A stretch of DNA of 64,000 nucleotides from VRUE01 sp963705635 (GCA_963705635.1 CAVPKH010000004.1:868001-932000), one strand, 5' to 3'; shown: positions 8,234 through 18,079, counted from the stretch's first letter. Translations and numbers: made by a program. Notes: generated by a model from the sequence alone, not told the origin.

Positions 8234-8950
8234 CTACCGGCGGGCACGGTAGGCACGCAGGAAATCGAGGAGCTGGCGACCTCGGTGGAGGAAGCCGCTG
8301 AGGGATCGGCCGGTGGCGCGGTGGGCCAGGTCGAGCTCGTACTCGCCGACCCGGCAGCCGCCGCGAATCGCGTCGACCGTCATCCCCAGCTCCATCCCGT
8401 AGCCACGGGCAAAAGGCAGGGTCGCGCGCAGGACCTCGGCCCGCATTGCCCGCTGACCGGAGATCGGCGCTCCCGCCTCGAAGCCGCAGAGGCGGCGAAT
8501 CGCCCAGTGGGCGAAGCCCAGCGCCAAGCCGAAACCGCCGCCGACGCGCTTGCCGAAGGCGGCGATCGCGAGGTCGCACTCACCGGCGTCGACCGCAGCT
8601 ACGAGCGGTGCCAACTGCGCCGCTGAGCCGGCGAGGTCGCCATCGCAGAGCAACACCAACTGCGGCGCCTCGCCGGTGCTTAGCGCCGCTTCCGCCGCGG
8701 CGGTCATGTTCGCCCCCTTGCCATGTGGGCGACCACGGCTCACCACCTGCGCACCGGCTGCCATCGCCAGCTCGGCGGTGCCGTCGGTCGATGCGTCGTC
8801 GGCCACCCAGATCGCCGCCGCCGGAAACGCCGCCCGCAGGGCGCCGACCGTCGTGGCGATCCGCTCCGCCTCGTTGCGGGCGGCGACGATTACGGCCAGC
8901 GAAGCGCCCGCCGTGGGATCGTGCTCGAACCTGGGTCGCTCCGCCGCCAC
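8234..8950 (-). CDS. Glycosyltransferase family 2
   Basis: About 238 residues of a GT-A fold: N-terminal AVIVAARNEAERI, DDASTDGTAEL for nucleotide binding, and LCDGDLAG as the DXD-like metal site. These enzymes transfer sugars from NDP-sugar or polyprenyl donors to lipid or protein acceptors. I favour the GTG at 8950, which follows GGGGGAG and leaves the biotin-carrier gene free. A longer form from ATG 8989 would overlap that divergent gene and has no ribosome-binding site. It resembles dolichyl-phosphate-mannose-synthase-like proteins without membrane helices. Confidence 0.78.
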   Translation of the reverse strand: MAAERPRFEHDPTAGASLAVIVAARNEAERIATTVGALRAAFPAAAIWVADDASTDGTAELAMAAGAQVVSRGRPHGKGANMTAAAEAALSTGEAPQLVLLCDGDLAGSAAQLAPLVAAVDAGECDLAIAAFGKRVGGGFGLALGFAHWAIRRLCGFEAGAPISGQRAMRAEVLRATLPFARGYGMELGMTVDAIRGGCRVGEYELDLAHRATGRSLSGFLHRGRQLLDFLRAYRARR

Positions 8951-8971
8951 GCACGGATATTCTCCCCCGCC

Positions 8972-9181
8972 ATGGACATCGAGGCGCACATCACTGGCAG
9001 CGTGTGGAAAATCGAGGTCGCGGTCGGCGACGAAATCGAAGACGGTGACACGGTCGTCATCCTCGAGTCGATGAAGATGGAGATCCCGGTCGAGGCGGAA
9101 GACGACGGCACCGTCAAGGAGATCCGCTGCGAGGAGGGCCAGTCGGTCAGCGAAGGCGATGTCCTCGTAGTGCTGCAGTGA
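8972..9181 (+). CDS. Stand-alone biotin/lipoyl carrier domain protein (BCCP)
   Basis: 69 residues, a single biotinyl domain. The motif ESMKMEI places the biotin-accepting lysine at residue 35, flanked by the glycine turns VGDEIEDGD and EGQSVSEGD. It should carry carboxybiotin for an acyl-CoA carboxylase whose other subunits are not in the window. The GTGA overlap couples it to the enoyl-CoA hydratase gene. This tiny form is typical of actinobacterial single-domain BCCPs. It lies 3 kb from bioB-bioF-bioD, which make its cofactor. Confidence 0.9.
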   Translation: MDIEAHITGSVWKIEVAVGDEIEDGDTVVILESMKMEIPVEAEDDGTVKEIRCEEGQSVSEGDVLVVLQ

Positions 9182-9984
9182 ACGAGCGGCTGGCGAGCGG
9201 CAAGCTCCTGCTCGACTCCCCGGCCGAGGCGGTCATCCGCCTCCGCATCGTCAACCCCGACCGGCGCAACGCGCTCGACCACGAGATCCTCGACGCGCTG
9301 GCCGAGACGCTGCCGCGGCTCGACCGCGGGATCGAGACGCGCTGCCTGCTGATCACCGGCGCGCCGCCCATCTTCTCCGCCGGCTACGACCTCAACTCGA
9401 TCCCCAGCGGGACCTTCGAACGCGACGCCGAGGCGCTGGTCGCCCACCCCTTCCACGCGGCAATGGAGGCGCTCGCCGCCCATCCCTGGCCGACGATCGC
9501 GGCGATCAACGGCCACTGCCTCGGCGGCGGGCTGGAGCTGGCGATCACCTGCGACCTGCGGATCTGCGCCAGCGGGGCGAAGCTCGGCATGCCACCGGCG
9601 AAGCTGGGCCTCGTCTACGGCCACACCGGCCTGCGCAAGTTCCTCGACACGGTCGGGCTGGCAAGGACGAAGGAGCTGTTCCTGACCGGTCGCAACTTCG
9701 AGGCGCGGCGGGCGGAGCAGCTTGGCCTCGTCCACGACGTGATCGACGACGAGGGCTTCGAGCGCGCTTCGGTCGAGCTTGCCGCCGCGGTCGCCGCAAA
9801 CGCGCCGCTCTCGATGCGGGGCAACAAACGGGCGATCGAAGTGCTCAACCAGAACCCGGTGCTGACCGAACAGCAGGAGGCCAGCCTGATCGCCCTGCGC
9901 GAGTCCTGCTTCTCCTCGGAGGACTTCCGCGAGGGCATCGAGGCGTTTGCCGCCAAGCGCAAGCCCGAGTGGAGGGGTCGATGA
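9178..9984 (+). CDS. Enoyl-CoA hydratase/isomerase family protein
   Basis: 268 residues of the crotonase fold. The oxyanion-hole segments are visible as SAGYDL (about residue 67) and GHCLGGGLELAITCDLRI (about 110-127), with the downstream block AKLGLVYGHTGL. Members hydrate or isomerise unsaturated acyl-CoAs. The start is GTG overlapping the BCCP stop, and the stop overlaps the next ATG, so three genes form a tight operon. The crotonase glutamate expected after the second oxyanion block is replaced by YGHTG, so hydratase activity is uncertain; decarboxylase or isomerase chemistry is possible. Confidence 0.82.
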   Translation: MNERLASGKLLLDSPAEAVIRLRIVNPDRRNALDHEILDALAETLPRLDRGIETRCLLITGAPPIFSAGYDLNSIPSGTFERDAEALVAHPFHAAMEALAAHPWPTIAAINGHCLGGGLELAITCDLRICASGAKLGMPPAKLGLVYGHTGLRKFLDTVGLARTKELFLTGRNFEARRAEQLGLVHDVIDDEGFERASVELAAAVAANAPLSMRGNKRAIEVLNQNPVLTEQQEASLIALRESCFSSEDFREGIEAFAAKRKPEWRGR

Positions 9985-10619
9985 GCTCGGCGTCCGCCCG
10001 CAAGCAGCTCGCCGCCAGCGACCCGACGATGGCGGCGCTGATCGAGCGGGTCGGCAAGATCGACCTGGCGACGCGGCTGCGCCGGCGCAGCGAGGAGCGG
10101 CCGGCCGATGCCTACGGGGCGCTGCTGCGGGCGATCGTCGGCCAGCAGCTCTCGACCAAGGCGGCACGGACGATCTACGGCCGCGTGGTCGCGCTCTTCG
10201 ACGGCCGCACCCCGACGCCGGAGCAGCTGCTCGAAGCCGACGAGGGAGACCTGCGCGCCGCCGGCCTCTCGGGCCGCAAGGTCGAGTACGTCCGCGACCT
10301 CGCCTCGCACGTGATCGAGGGTGAGCTGGAGCTCGATCGCCTGCCCGAGCTCTCCGACGAGGAGGCGATCGAGGAGATCGTCGCGGTGCGCGGGCTCGGC
10401 CTCTGGACCGCGGAGATGTTCCTGCTCTTCCACCTCGAGCGGCCCGATGTCCTCTCCGGCGGCGACCTCGGCATCCGCAAGGCGATCCAGATCGAGTACG
10501 GGCTGGAGGAGATGCCGCCGCCGGCGCAGGTTGCGGAGATCGGCGAGCCCTGGCGGCCGCACCGCAGCCTCGCCTCCCTCTACCTCTGGGAGTCGCTTGC
10601 GATCGCGCCCATCGATTGA
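9981..10619 (+). CDS. DNA-3-methyladenine glycosylase (AlkA/HhH-GPD family)
   Basis: About 212 residues. The helix-hairpin-helix block VRGLGLWTAEMFLLF leads to the catalytic aspartate in GGDLGIRKA, the order found in AlkA-type glycosylases that remove alkylated bases. The N-terminal segment AYGALLRAIVGQQLSTKAA is the conserved HhH-GPD opening. ATG 9981 follows GGAGGGG and overlaps the stop of the crotonase gene (ATGA); a GTG at 9969 is a weaker option. Its place behind acyl-CoA genes looks like convenience co-transcription rather than shared function. Confidence 0.85.
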   Translation: MSSASARKQLAASDPTMAALIERVGKIDLATRLRRRSEERPADAYGALLRAIVGQQLSTKAARTIYGRVVALFDGRTPTPEQLLEADEGDLRAAGLSGRKVEYVRDLASHVIEGELELDRLPELSDEEAIEEIVAVRGLGLWTAEMFLLFHLERPDVLSGGDLGIRKAIQIEYGLEEMPPPAQVAEIGEPWRPHRSLASLYLWESLAIAPID

Positions 10620-10650
10620 GGGGCACCCTGCTCCGGTCGATAAGAGGGCC

Positions 10651-12111
10651 ATGCGCCATCGGCTCTGGCTCGGCTTCGCCCTCGTCGCCGCGATCGCGAT
10701 CGGCTCGATTGCGCTGGCGCTCGTCATCCACGTCCGCGAACGCGACAGCTTCGAGCGCACGCAGCACAGCGAGGCGACCCGCGCCGCCCATCAGACCCAA
10801 GCGCTGGCGGCGCTCTCGATCGGTCAGCTCTCCAGCGCCGCGGCCTTCTACCAGGCCGAGGGGCACTTCACCCGGCACGAGTTCGACGTCATCGCCGACT
10901 CGCTGCTCAGCACCGGAGCCCTGCGGGCGACCGCCTTCATCGCCTCGGTCCCACGGGCGGCGCGGGCGCGCTTCGAACGCGCTCACGGCTTCCCGATCGT
11001 CGAACGCGGCCCGCTCGGCGACTTCCACCGCGCCGGCGAGCGCGCCCAGTACTTCCCGCTGACCTACGCGGCGGCGTCGGGCCTGACCGTGCAGCTGCCG
11101 CTCGGCTACGACATCGGCGCCGACGCCCTGCGCGGCTCCTACCTCTTCCGCGCCCGCGACTCGGGCAAGCCGACGGCGACCCAGGTGATGCGGCTGCCGG
11201 TCGGCGGCACCGGGATCAACGTCTTCCGGCCCGTCTACCGCGACGGCGCGCCAACGCGGACAGTGGCCCAGCGCCGCGCCTCGCTGATCGGCTTCGCCGG
11301 CGGCGCCTTCCGCGTCCCCGACCTGGCCGACGCGGCCAACGATGCGCTGCCGGGCCCGGTGGACGTGGCGCTGATCGAGCACGGCAGGTCGATCGCCGGC
11401 GGCGAGCTCCCCCGCGACGAATCGGCGGCGGCGCCGATCAAGATCGCCGATCACACCTGGCTGCTGGTCGTCCGCGATCCGGACCGGCCCGGGGTCAGCC
11501 TGCCGGTGATGATCGCCGTCTTCGGCATCTCGCTGGCGGCGCTGCTGGCGGCCCTGGTCCTGGTCTGGACCCGCAACGAACGGATGCAGGAGCTGGCCCG
11601 CCAGGCCAGCCAGGACCCGCTCACCGGGCTGAAGAACCGCCGCCGCTTCGAGGAGGACCTGCGGGCCGAGCTGGCGCGCAGCAACCGCTACGGGGTCGAA
11701 GGGGCGCTGCTGATGCTCGACCTCGACCACTTCAAGCTGGTCAACGACACGCTCGGCCACCCGGCGGGGGACCGCGTGCTCGCCGAGATGGCCGCCGTCC
11801 TGCGCGGCCGCACCCGCGAGACCGACGTGCTCGCCCGGATCGGCGGCGACGAGTTCGCGATCGTGCTTCCCCGCTGCGACCTCGCCGAGGCGCAATCGGT
11901 GAGCGAGGAGATCGCGACGGCGATCCGCGAGCACATGGAAGCGGAGAAAGGCGTGCCGCCGATCACCGCCAGCATCGGCATCGCCCCCTTCGGCCCGGGA
12001 AAGCCGCTCGGCTTCGAGGACGTGCTGGCCCAAGCCGACGCGGCGATGTATGAAGCGAAGGGCTCCGGGCGCGACGCGGTGCGTGTTTCAGCCGTCCGAG
12101 CCGCGACCTAG
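10651..12111 (+). CDS. CHASE-like sensor diguanylate cyclase
   Basis: 486 residues. An N-terminal membrane helix (about 6-26) and a second helix (about 290-315) bracket an extracytoplasmic domain of CHASE type. A cytoplasmic GGDEF domain follows with DPLTGLKNRR, the signature GGDEF, and an RETD inhibitory I-site five residues before it, so it should make c-di-GMP under product inhibition. The start ATG is 31 nt after the glycosylase gene. No EAL domain is attached. The signal sensed is unknown. Confidence 0.88.
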   Translation: MRHRLWLGFALVAAIAIGSIALALVIHVRERDSFERTQHSEATRAAHQTQALAALSIGQLSSAAAFYQAEGHFTRHEFDVIADSLLSTGALRATAFIASVPRAARARFERAHGFPIVERGPLGDFHRAGERAQYFPLTYAAASGLTVQLPLGYDIGADALRGSYLFRARDSGKPTATQVMRLPVGGTGINVFRPVYRDGAPTRTVAQRRASLIGFAGGAFRVPDLADAANDALPGPVDVALIEHGRSIAGGELPRDESAAAPIKIADHTWLLVVRDPDRPGVSLPVMIAVFGISLAALLAALVLVWTRNERMQELARQASQDPLTGLKNRRRFEEDLRAELARSNRYGVEGALLMLDLDHFKLVNDTLGHPAGDRVLAEMAAVLRGRTRETDVLARIGGDEFAIVLPRCDLAEAQSVSEEIATAIREHMEAEKGVPPITASIGIAPFGPGKPLGFEDVLAQADAAMYEAKGSGRDAVRVSAVRAAT

Positions 12112-12122
12112 CCTAGCCCCGA

Positions 12123-13277
12123 ATGCCCCCCTTGATCACCTTCGAGGAAGCCCTTGCGCTGGGCGAGTTGACCAGCCACGAGGAGATCGGCGACCTGGTC
12201 GAGCGCGCCTGGCAGGTGCGCCAGGAGAACTTCGGCGACTCGACCGACATGTGCTCGCTGGTCAACGCCAAGTCCGGTGGCTGCGCCGAGGACTGCGGCT
12301 TCTGCGCCCAGTCGCGCTACGCCGAGGCCGATACGCCGATGCACGCGATGATGGAGCCCGAGCAGATCCTCGAGCACGCCAAGGCGGCCGAGGCGGCGGG
12401 CGCGCACCGCTTCTGCATGGTCACCCAGGGCCAGGGGCTCTCCAAGCGCGACTTCGAGAAAATCCTCGAGGGCGCGCGGCTGGTCTCCGAGCAGACGAAC
12501 CTGAAGCGCTGCGCCTCGATCGGCCACATGTCGGGGGAACGGGCCAAGCGGCTGCGCGAGGCGGGGATCCAGCGCGTCCACCACAACGTCGAGTCCTCGC
12601 GCTCCTACTACCCCGAGGTTTCAAGCACGGTCCGCTACGAGGGCCGCCTGCGCACGATCGACGCGGTCAAGGAGGCGGGGTTGGAGACCTGCGTCGGCGG
12701 CATCCTCAACCTCGGCGAGTCGCGGCGACAGCGGGTCGAGATGGCCTTCGAGCTGTCCGAGCTCGAGCCGACCTCGGTGCCGATCAACCTGCTCAACCCC
12801 CGCGACGGCACCAAGTTCGGCGACCGCCCCCTGATGGACGCCTGGGAGGTCGTCAAGTGGGTGGCGATCTTCCGCCTGATCATCCCCGGCGCCCTCTTCC
12901 GACTCTGCGGCGGGCGGGTCGAGAACCTCGGTGACCTGCAGCCGCTGGCGGTCAAGGCCGGCCTGAACGGCGTGATGATGGGCAACTTCCTGACCACGCT
13001 CGGCGCCGAGCCCGAGGACGACCGGGCGATGTTCGAGGAGCTGGGCCTGAACGTGGCGCGCCAGCCCGACAACGGCGCAAATCCCCGCCCCGACAACCGC
13101 GACGGCTGGCTCGACGGCGAGACGCCGGCAACGCCGATCGACGAGCTGATCGACCACCAGGACGAGGCCAACTTCTGGGACCCCTCGACCCAGCTGCGGG
13201 TGATCAAGAAGACCAAGAAGCCGCCTCCCTATCCGGCTTCAAGCGCCGCCTCCCCGGCTCCCGCCCAGACGCGCTAA
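12123..13277 (+). CDS. bioB: Biotin synthase
   Basis: 384 residues of a radical-SAM enzyme that inserts sulfur into dethiobiotin. The cluster motif is C54-x3-C58-x2-C61 (GGCAEDCGFCAQS). Downstream blocks (HRFCMVTQGQG, HHNVESSRSYY, VGGILNLGESR) are BioB-specific. The C-terminal ~45 residues, rich in Pro and Ala, exceed the usual ~340-350 length. A TAGCCT box 8 nt before the ATG suggests a leaderless or near-leaderless promoter. First gene of bioB-bioF-bioD. Confidence 0.96.
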   Translation: MPPLITFEEALALGELTSHEEIGDLVERAWQVRQENFGDSTDMCSLVNAKSGGCAEDCGFCAQSRYAEADTPMHAMMEPEQILEHAKAAEAAGAHRFCMVTQGQGLSKRDFEKILEGARLVSEQTNLKRCASIGHMSGERAKRLREAGIQRVHHNVESSRSYYPEVSSTVRYEGRLRTIDAVKEAGLETCVGGILNLGESRRQRVEMAFELSELEPTSVPINLLNPRDGTKFGDRPLMDAWEVVKWVAIFRLIIPGALFRLCGGRVENLGDLQPLAVKAGLNGVMMGNFLTTLGAEPEDDRAMFEELGLNVARQPDNGANPRPDNRDGWLDGETPATPIDELIDHQDEANFWDPSTQLRVIKKTKKPPPYPASSAASPAPAQTR

Positions 13278-13329
13278 TGGCTATCGGAAGTCACGCGCCC
13301 GCCCTGCCGCGCCCGGGGGCGGCCCCGGC

Positions 13330-14532
<1,203 letters not shown>

Positions 14533-14537
14533 GCGCC

Positions 14538-15206
14538 TTGGACGGCGTCTTCGTAACCGGCACCGGAACCGGGGTCGGCAAGACCGTCGTAGCCGCCGCC
14601 ATCGCCCGCTCGCTTGCCGCCGGCGGCAAGGCGGTTGCCGTCTTCAAGCCGGCGGTGACCGGCCTCGACGATCCTGGGGAGCCGGACCACGCGCTCCTGC
14701 GGCGTGCCGCCGGCTCGAATCAGAGCGCGGAGGAGATCGCCCCCTATCGCTACGGCCCGCCCGCCTCGCCGCATCTCGCCGCCGAGCTCGCCGGCGAGCG
14801 GATCGAGCGCGAGCGGCTGCTCGCCGCCGCCCGGGCCGCAGCGGCGAATGCCGACACCGTCGTCTGCGAGGGAGTCGGCGGCCTGCTCGTCCCCCTCGCG
14901 CCCGACTACCTCGTCCGCGACCTCGCGGTCGACCTCGGGCTGCCCGTCGTGATCGCCGCATCGCCAGGGCTCGGCACGATCAACCACACGCTGTTGACGA
15001 TCGAGGCAGCCCGCGCCGCCGGCCTCAGCATCGAGGCCGTCGTGCTGACGCCCTGGCCGGAGCAGCCCAGCGCCATCGAGGAATCCAATCGCAAGACGAT
15101 CACCGTGATCAGCGGGATCGAGGTGGAGGCGCTGGCGCGCCTGGATCTCGACGATCCAGGCGGCTGGAGCGTCGACTGGCGACTCATCCGCCGTATAGAC
15201 GGATGA
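14538..15206 (+). CDS. bioD: ATP-dependent dethiobiotin synthetase
   Basis: 222 residues. The P-loop GTGTGVGKT is at the N-terminus, with FKPAVTG (substrate lysine), CEGVGGLLVPL and the C-terminal nucleotide-binding region. It closes the ureido ring from 7,8-diaminononanoate, CO2 and ATP. The start appears to be TTG at 14538; no ATG or GTG precedes the P-loop. The stop codon lies inside the right arm of a strong hairpin. Confidence 0.94.
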   Translation: MDGVFVTGTGTGVGKTVVAAAIARSLAAGGKAVAVFKPAVTGLDDPGEPDHALLRRAAGSNQSAEEIAPYRYGPPASPHLAAELAGERIERERLLAAARAAAANADTVVCEGVGGLLVPLAPDYLVRDLAVDLGLPVVIAASPGLGTINHTLLTIEAARAAGLSIEAVVLTPWPEQPSAIEESNRKTITVISGIEVEALARLDLDDPGGWSVDWRLIRRIDG

Positions 15207-15214
15207 GTCGCCAG
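15176..15214. terminator. 15-bp perfect hairpin spanning the bioD stop
   Basis: Arms 15176-15190 and 15200-15214 match exactly. The left arm codes for the BioD C-terminus and the right arm holds TGA 15204-15206. It is 2 bp from the stop of the convergent yaaA-like gene. No U-tract is present. Confidence 0.72.
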
Positions 15215-15216
15215 GC

Positions 15217-15969
15217 TCAGCCTGGGAGGATCACGTCGAGCGTGGAGCTGGTCAACTCGACCTCGAAGCCGGCGGCCGCCACGACCCCCGCGGCAGCCTC
15301 AGGATCCGCGGGCTTCGCTTTGGAGAGAAGCAGCGCCCGCGCCACTTCGCCACGAACCGCCTTCGCCATGTGGGAGACGGGTTTGCGCTTGCCGCCGCTC
15401 TCGCCGAAGGCGCGGACCGCCAGCAGGGTCGCGCTCTTTGGCTTCCAAGCCGCGGCGTAGGCGGCGGAGCGCATGTCGACGACGAGCTCGCCGGGCTCGT
15501 CGGGCATCGCCGCGGTCAGCGCCTGGCGCCACCAGGCGGCCGGCGGGCCGATCCCCTTGAGCCTGGCCTTGGCCGAGAAGCGGTAGTAGGGGATGCGGTC
15601 CTGCGGCCGCACGAATCCCCAGAGGGCGCTGGCGATCAGGACCTGCTTCGCCGCCCGGCGGCGCGACGCGGCCGGCAGGCCGGGCAGCTCGAGGCGCTCG
15701 TAGAGCACGCCGCTGTAGACCTCCGCGGCGGCGGCGGCCGGCGCCCTGCGCAGCGCCGCGTCGATCGCCACCTCTCCAGCCTGGCCGGCGGACACGCCAA
15801 GCGCCTTCACCGCCCGTTTGACCGGCTGCTCGCCCAGGCGCTCGAGCCCGTCGAGCAGCCTCGCGCGCCGCTCACGGAGCTCGGCGGCGAACGCGAGTGA
15901 GTCGAGGTCGACGGGCTTGCCCCGTCCGGGCGCAACCTTGCCTTCGGAGGGCGGCAGCAGGATCAGCAT
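15217..15969 (-). CDS. yaaA: YaaA family peroxide-stress protein (DUF328)
   Basis: 250 residues. The N-terminal LLPPSEGK and the later LWGFVRPQDRIPYYR with VDMRSAAYAAAW are diagnostic of the YaaA family. In E. coli YaaA limits free iron and DNA damage during peroxide stress. It sits 9 bp after the MFS transporter gene, third in a marR-MFS-yaaA transcript, suggesting induction with the efflux pump. The stop abuts the bioD hairpin. Confidence 0.87.
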   Translation of the reverse strand: MLILLPPSEGKVAPGRGKPVDLDSLAFAAELRERRARLLDGLERLGEQPVKRAVKALGVSAGQAGEVAIDAALRRAPAAAAAEVYSGVLYERLELPGLPAASRRRAAKQVLIASALWGFVRPQDRIPYYRFSAKARLKGIGPPAAWWRQALTAAMPDEPGELVVDMRSAAYAAAWKPKSATLLAVRAFGESGGKRKPVSHMAKAVRGEVARALLLSKAKPADPEAAAGVVAAAGFEVELTSSTLDVILPG

Positions 15970-15978
15970 CGGCTGGGC

Positions 15979-17478
15979 TCAGGCGACGGGCTCAGCGGCA
16001 GCGACCGCCTCGCGCGCGGCGACCTGCGAGCCCCCGGGGTTGACCGCCGCCTCCACCGCCTCGACGCTGAGCGTGTCGCGCTTGGCCCGGATCGCGGTGG
16101 CGCCGATCACGGCGCCGAGGGCGGCGACGACGGCGCAGACGCTCATCGCGTGGCCGAGCGCGTCGACGAACTGCTCCGGGCTGGCGTCGGCGAAGCTGGC
16201 GCCGACCGAGCCCTGGAAGATCGCGCCGGTGACGGCGACGCCGAGGCTGCCGCCGACCATGCGGAACATCGAGAGCACGCCGGAGGCGATCCCGGCCTTC
16301 TCGACCGCGACCGCGTTCATCGCGGCGCTGGTCATTGGCGACATCGTCAGCGCGATGCCGATGCCGAGCAGCATGAAGCCGGGCAGCAGGTCGAGGTAGC
16401 TGGAGTCGACCGCGATGCCGCTGAAGCTGTAGAGGGAAGCGGCGACGATGGCGAGGCCGGTGGCGATCAGCCAGCGTGGCCCGAAGCGATCGGCCAGCCG
16501 CCCGGCGATCGGCGCCACCCCGACGATCATCAGGGTCGACGGCAGGAACCTGATCCCCGCCTCCAGGGGCGAGTAATGGAGGATGTTCTGCATGTAGAGG
16601 GCGAGGAAGAAGAAGACGCCGAGCATCGAGAAGGAGACGATCAGGGCGACCACCACCGCGCCGAGGAAGTTGCGATCGGAGAAGAAGCGGAATTCGACCA
16701 TCGGCACCTTGACCCGCAGCTCGACCGCGACGAAGGCGGCCAGGCCAACCGCGGCGCCGATCAGCAAGGCGACGATCTCGGTCGAGCCCCAACCCCATTC
16801 GTTGCCCTCGACCAGGGCCAGGATCAAGGCGGTGAGCGCGCCGGTGAGCAGGACGACGCCGGCGTAGTCGACCTCGCGGCCGACGGTGTTGTCGCGCGAC
16901 TCGCGCACCGCGAAGAGCGCTGCCGTGACGGCGCCGATCGCCACCGGGATGTTGAGGTAGAAGATCGCCCGCCAGCTGACGTGCTCGGTGAGGGCGCCGC
17001 CCACAACCGGGCCGACGGCCAGGGCAAGGGCCGAGACGCCGGCCCACATTCCCATCGCCTTGCCGCGCTCCGAGGCGGGGAAGGCGTCGGTGATGATCGA
17101 GAGCGTCGCCGGCATCATCAGCGCCGCGCCGACACCCTGGACGACCCGGCTGATCACCAGGTCGGTCGAGCTGACGGCGAGCCCGGCGGTCGCCGAGGAG
17201 AGAGCGAAGATGATCACGCCGAAGAGGAACATGCGGCGGCGGCCGAAGATGTCGCCGAGCCGCCCGCCGGTCGCCAGCAGCACCGCGAAGGACAGCGTGT
17301 AGCCGTTGATCGTCCACTCCAGGCCGGAGATCGAAGCGTGCAGGTCGCGCTGGATCGAAGGCAGGGCGACGTTGACCACCGTGTTGTCGAGCATGATCAT
17401 GAACAGCGCGAAGCACATCGCTCCGAGCGTCCACCACTTGCGGTTGTCATCGGTGATCAGGTGGCGGTAACGGGTCAA
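15979..17478 (-). CDS. MFS transporter, DHA2 (14-TM drug:H+ antiporter) family
   Basis: 499 residues with about 14 hydrophobic helices. Motif A-like GGRLGDIFGRRRMFLFG follows TM2, and motif C-like GPVVGGALTEHVSWRAIF is in TM5, marking the EmrB/QacA DHA2 family of proton-driven exporters. The start overlaps the end of marR (ATGA), so it is the likely regulated target. The cytoplasmic C-terminus is about 45 residues, Ala-rich. Confidence 0.92.
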   Translation of the reverse strand: MTRYRHLITDDNRKWWTLGAMCFALFMIMLDNTVVNVALPSIQRDLHASISGLEWTINGYTLSFAVLLATGGRLGDIFGRRRMFLFGVIIFALSSATAGLAVSSTDLVISRVVQGVGAALMMPATLSIITDAFPASERGKAMGMWAGVSALALAVGPVVGGALTEHVSWRAIFYLNIPVAIGAVTAALFAVRESRDNTVGREVDYAGVVLLTGALTALILALVEGNEWGWGSTEIVALLIGAAVGLAAFVAVELRVKVPMVEFRFFSDRNFLGAVVVALIVSFSMLGVFFFLALYMQNILHYSPLEAGIRFLPSTLMIVGVAPIAGRLADRFGPRWLIATGLAIVAASLYSFSGIAVDSSYLDLLPGFMLLGIGIALTMSPMTSAAMNAVAVEKAGIASGVLSMFRMVGGSLGVAVTGAIFQGSVGASFADASPEQFVDALGHAMSVCAVVAALGAVIGATAIRAKRDTLSVEAVEAAVNPGGSQVAAREAVAAAEPVA

Positions 17479-18011
17479 GCTGGTCCCTCCTTCATGTGCT
17501 CAAAAGTCTCTGCGATGTCCTGCCTGTCCATCAGCGCGTCAACCGCGGCGTCGAGCTTGCGCCGCTGCGCGGTCGTCAGGCTGGCGGCGAACGCCTCGGC
17601 GCCGGCCTGGCGCACGACGAGGAGCGTGTCGACGAGCTGCTTGCCGCCGGCGGTGATCGCGATCCGCTTCACGCGCCGGTCCTCGCGGTCCTCGACCCTG
17701 GTGGCGAGCCGCTTCTTGACCAGGCCGTCGACGGCCCGGCTCATCGAGGGGACGGAGACGCCGAGCACCTCGGCGAGGTCGCCGACCTGGCGCGCCTCGG
17801 TGTCCTCGCCGAGGCCGCCGAGCTCCAGCAGGGCCTTGCACTGCGTCATCGAGAGGCCGCTCTCCTCGATCACCCGCAGCATGTTGCCGCGGTCGTAGAG
17901 GAAGAGGTGGCGCAGCAGGGCGGTGACCCGCGCCGCGGTCTCCTGCTCCGCCGCGCTCACCTCGGGAACACCGACCTGCTCGGCAATCGCGGCAATGTCA
18001 CTCGCGTTCAT
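17475..18011 (-). CDS. MarR family transcriptional regulator
   Basis: 178 residues with a winged helix (LSMTQCKALLELGG, LAEVLGVSVPSMSRAVDGLVKKRLATRVEDREDRRVK), the last block being the MarR wing. It heads a coupled marR-MFS-yaaA transcript. Upstream is an AT-rich region with three copies of one half-site, the probable operator, so the gene is likely self-repressed and released by a phenolic or drug ligand. An N-terminal extension of ~25 residues precedes the fold. Confidence 0.9.
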   Translation of the reverse strand: MNASDIAAIAEQVGVPEVSAAEQETAARVTALLRHLFLYDRGNMLRVIEESGLSMTQCKALLELGGLGEDTEARQVGDLAEVLGVSVPSMSRAVDGLVKKRLATRVEDREDRRVKRIAITAGGKQLVDTLLVVRQAGAEAFAASLTTAQRRKLDAAVDALMDRQDIAETFEHMKEGPA

Positions 18012-18017
18012 GTCAAC

Positions 18018-18060
18018 AATAGTTGCACAAACGCAACTATTTCGCGATAGAAATAGTTGC
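18018..18060. promoter_or_regulatory. MarR operator: three AATAGTTGC half-sites
   Basis: AATAGTTGC (18018-18026), its complement (18033-18041) and AATAGTTGC again (18052-18060; extended arm 18050-18060 pairs with 18033-18043). The run lies 7-49 nt upstream of the marR ATG, overlapping where its promoter must be. Confidence 0.72.
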
Positions 18061-18063
18061 TCC

Positions 18064-18079
18064 TGTGAGCCTGGTCACA
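18064..18079. promoter_or_regulatory. CRP/GlxR-type site TGTGA-N6-TCACA
   Basis: Perfect match to the CRP-family consensus. It is centred about 60 bp upstream of marR and overlaps the desaturase stop codon (18075-18077). Confidence 0.45.

Noticed and set aside
8890..12033. A 1047-residue open frame on the minus strand
   Set aside because: It runs antisense across five well-supported genes, has shadow composition (Arg, Ala, Gly, Val) and no domain; an effect of high GC.
16150..17898. A 582-residue plus-strand frame opposite the MFS transporter
   Set aside because: Hydrophilic mirror of a 14-helix transporter; no start signal.
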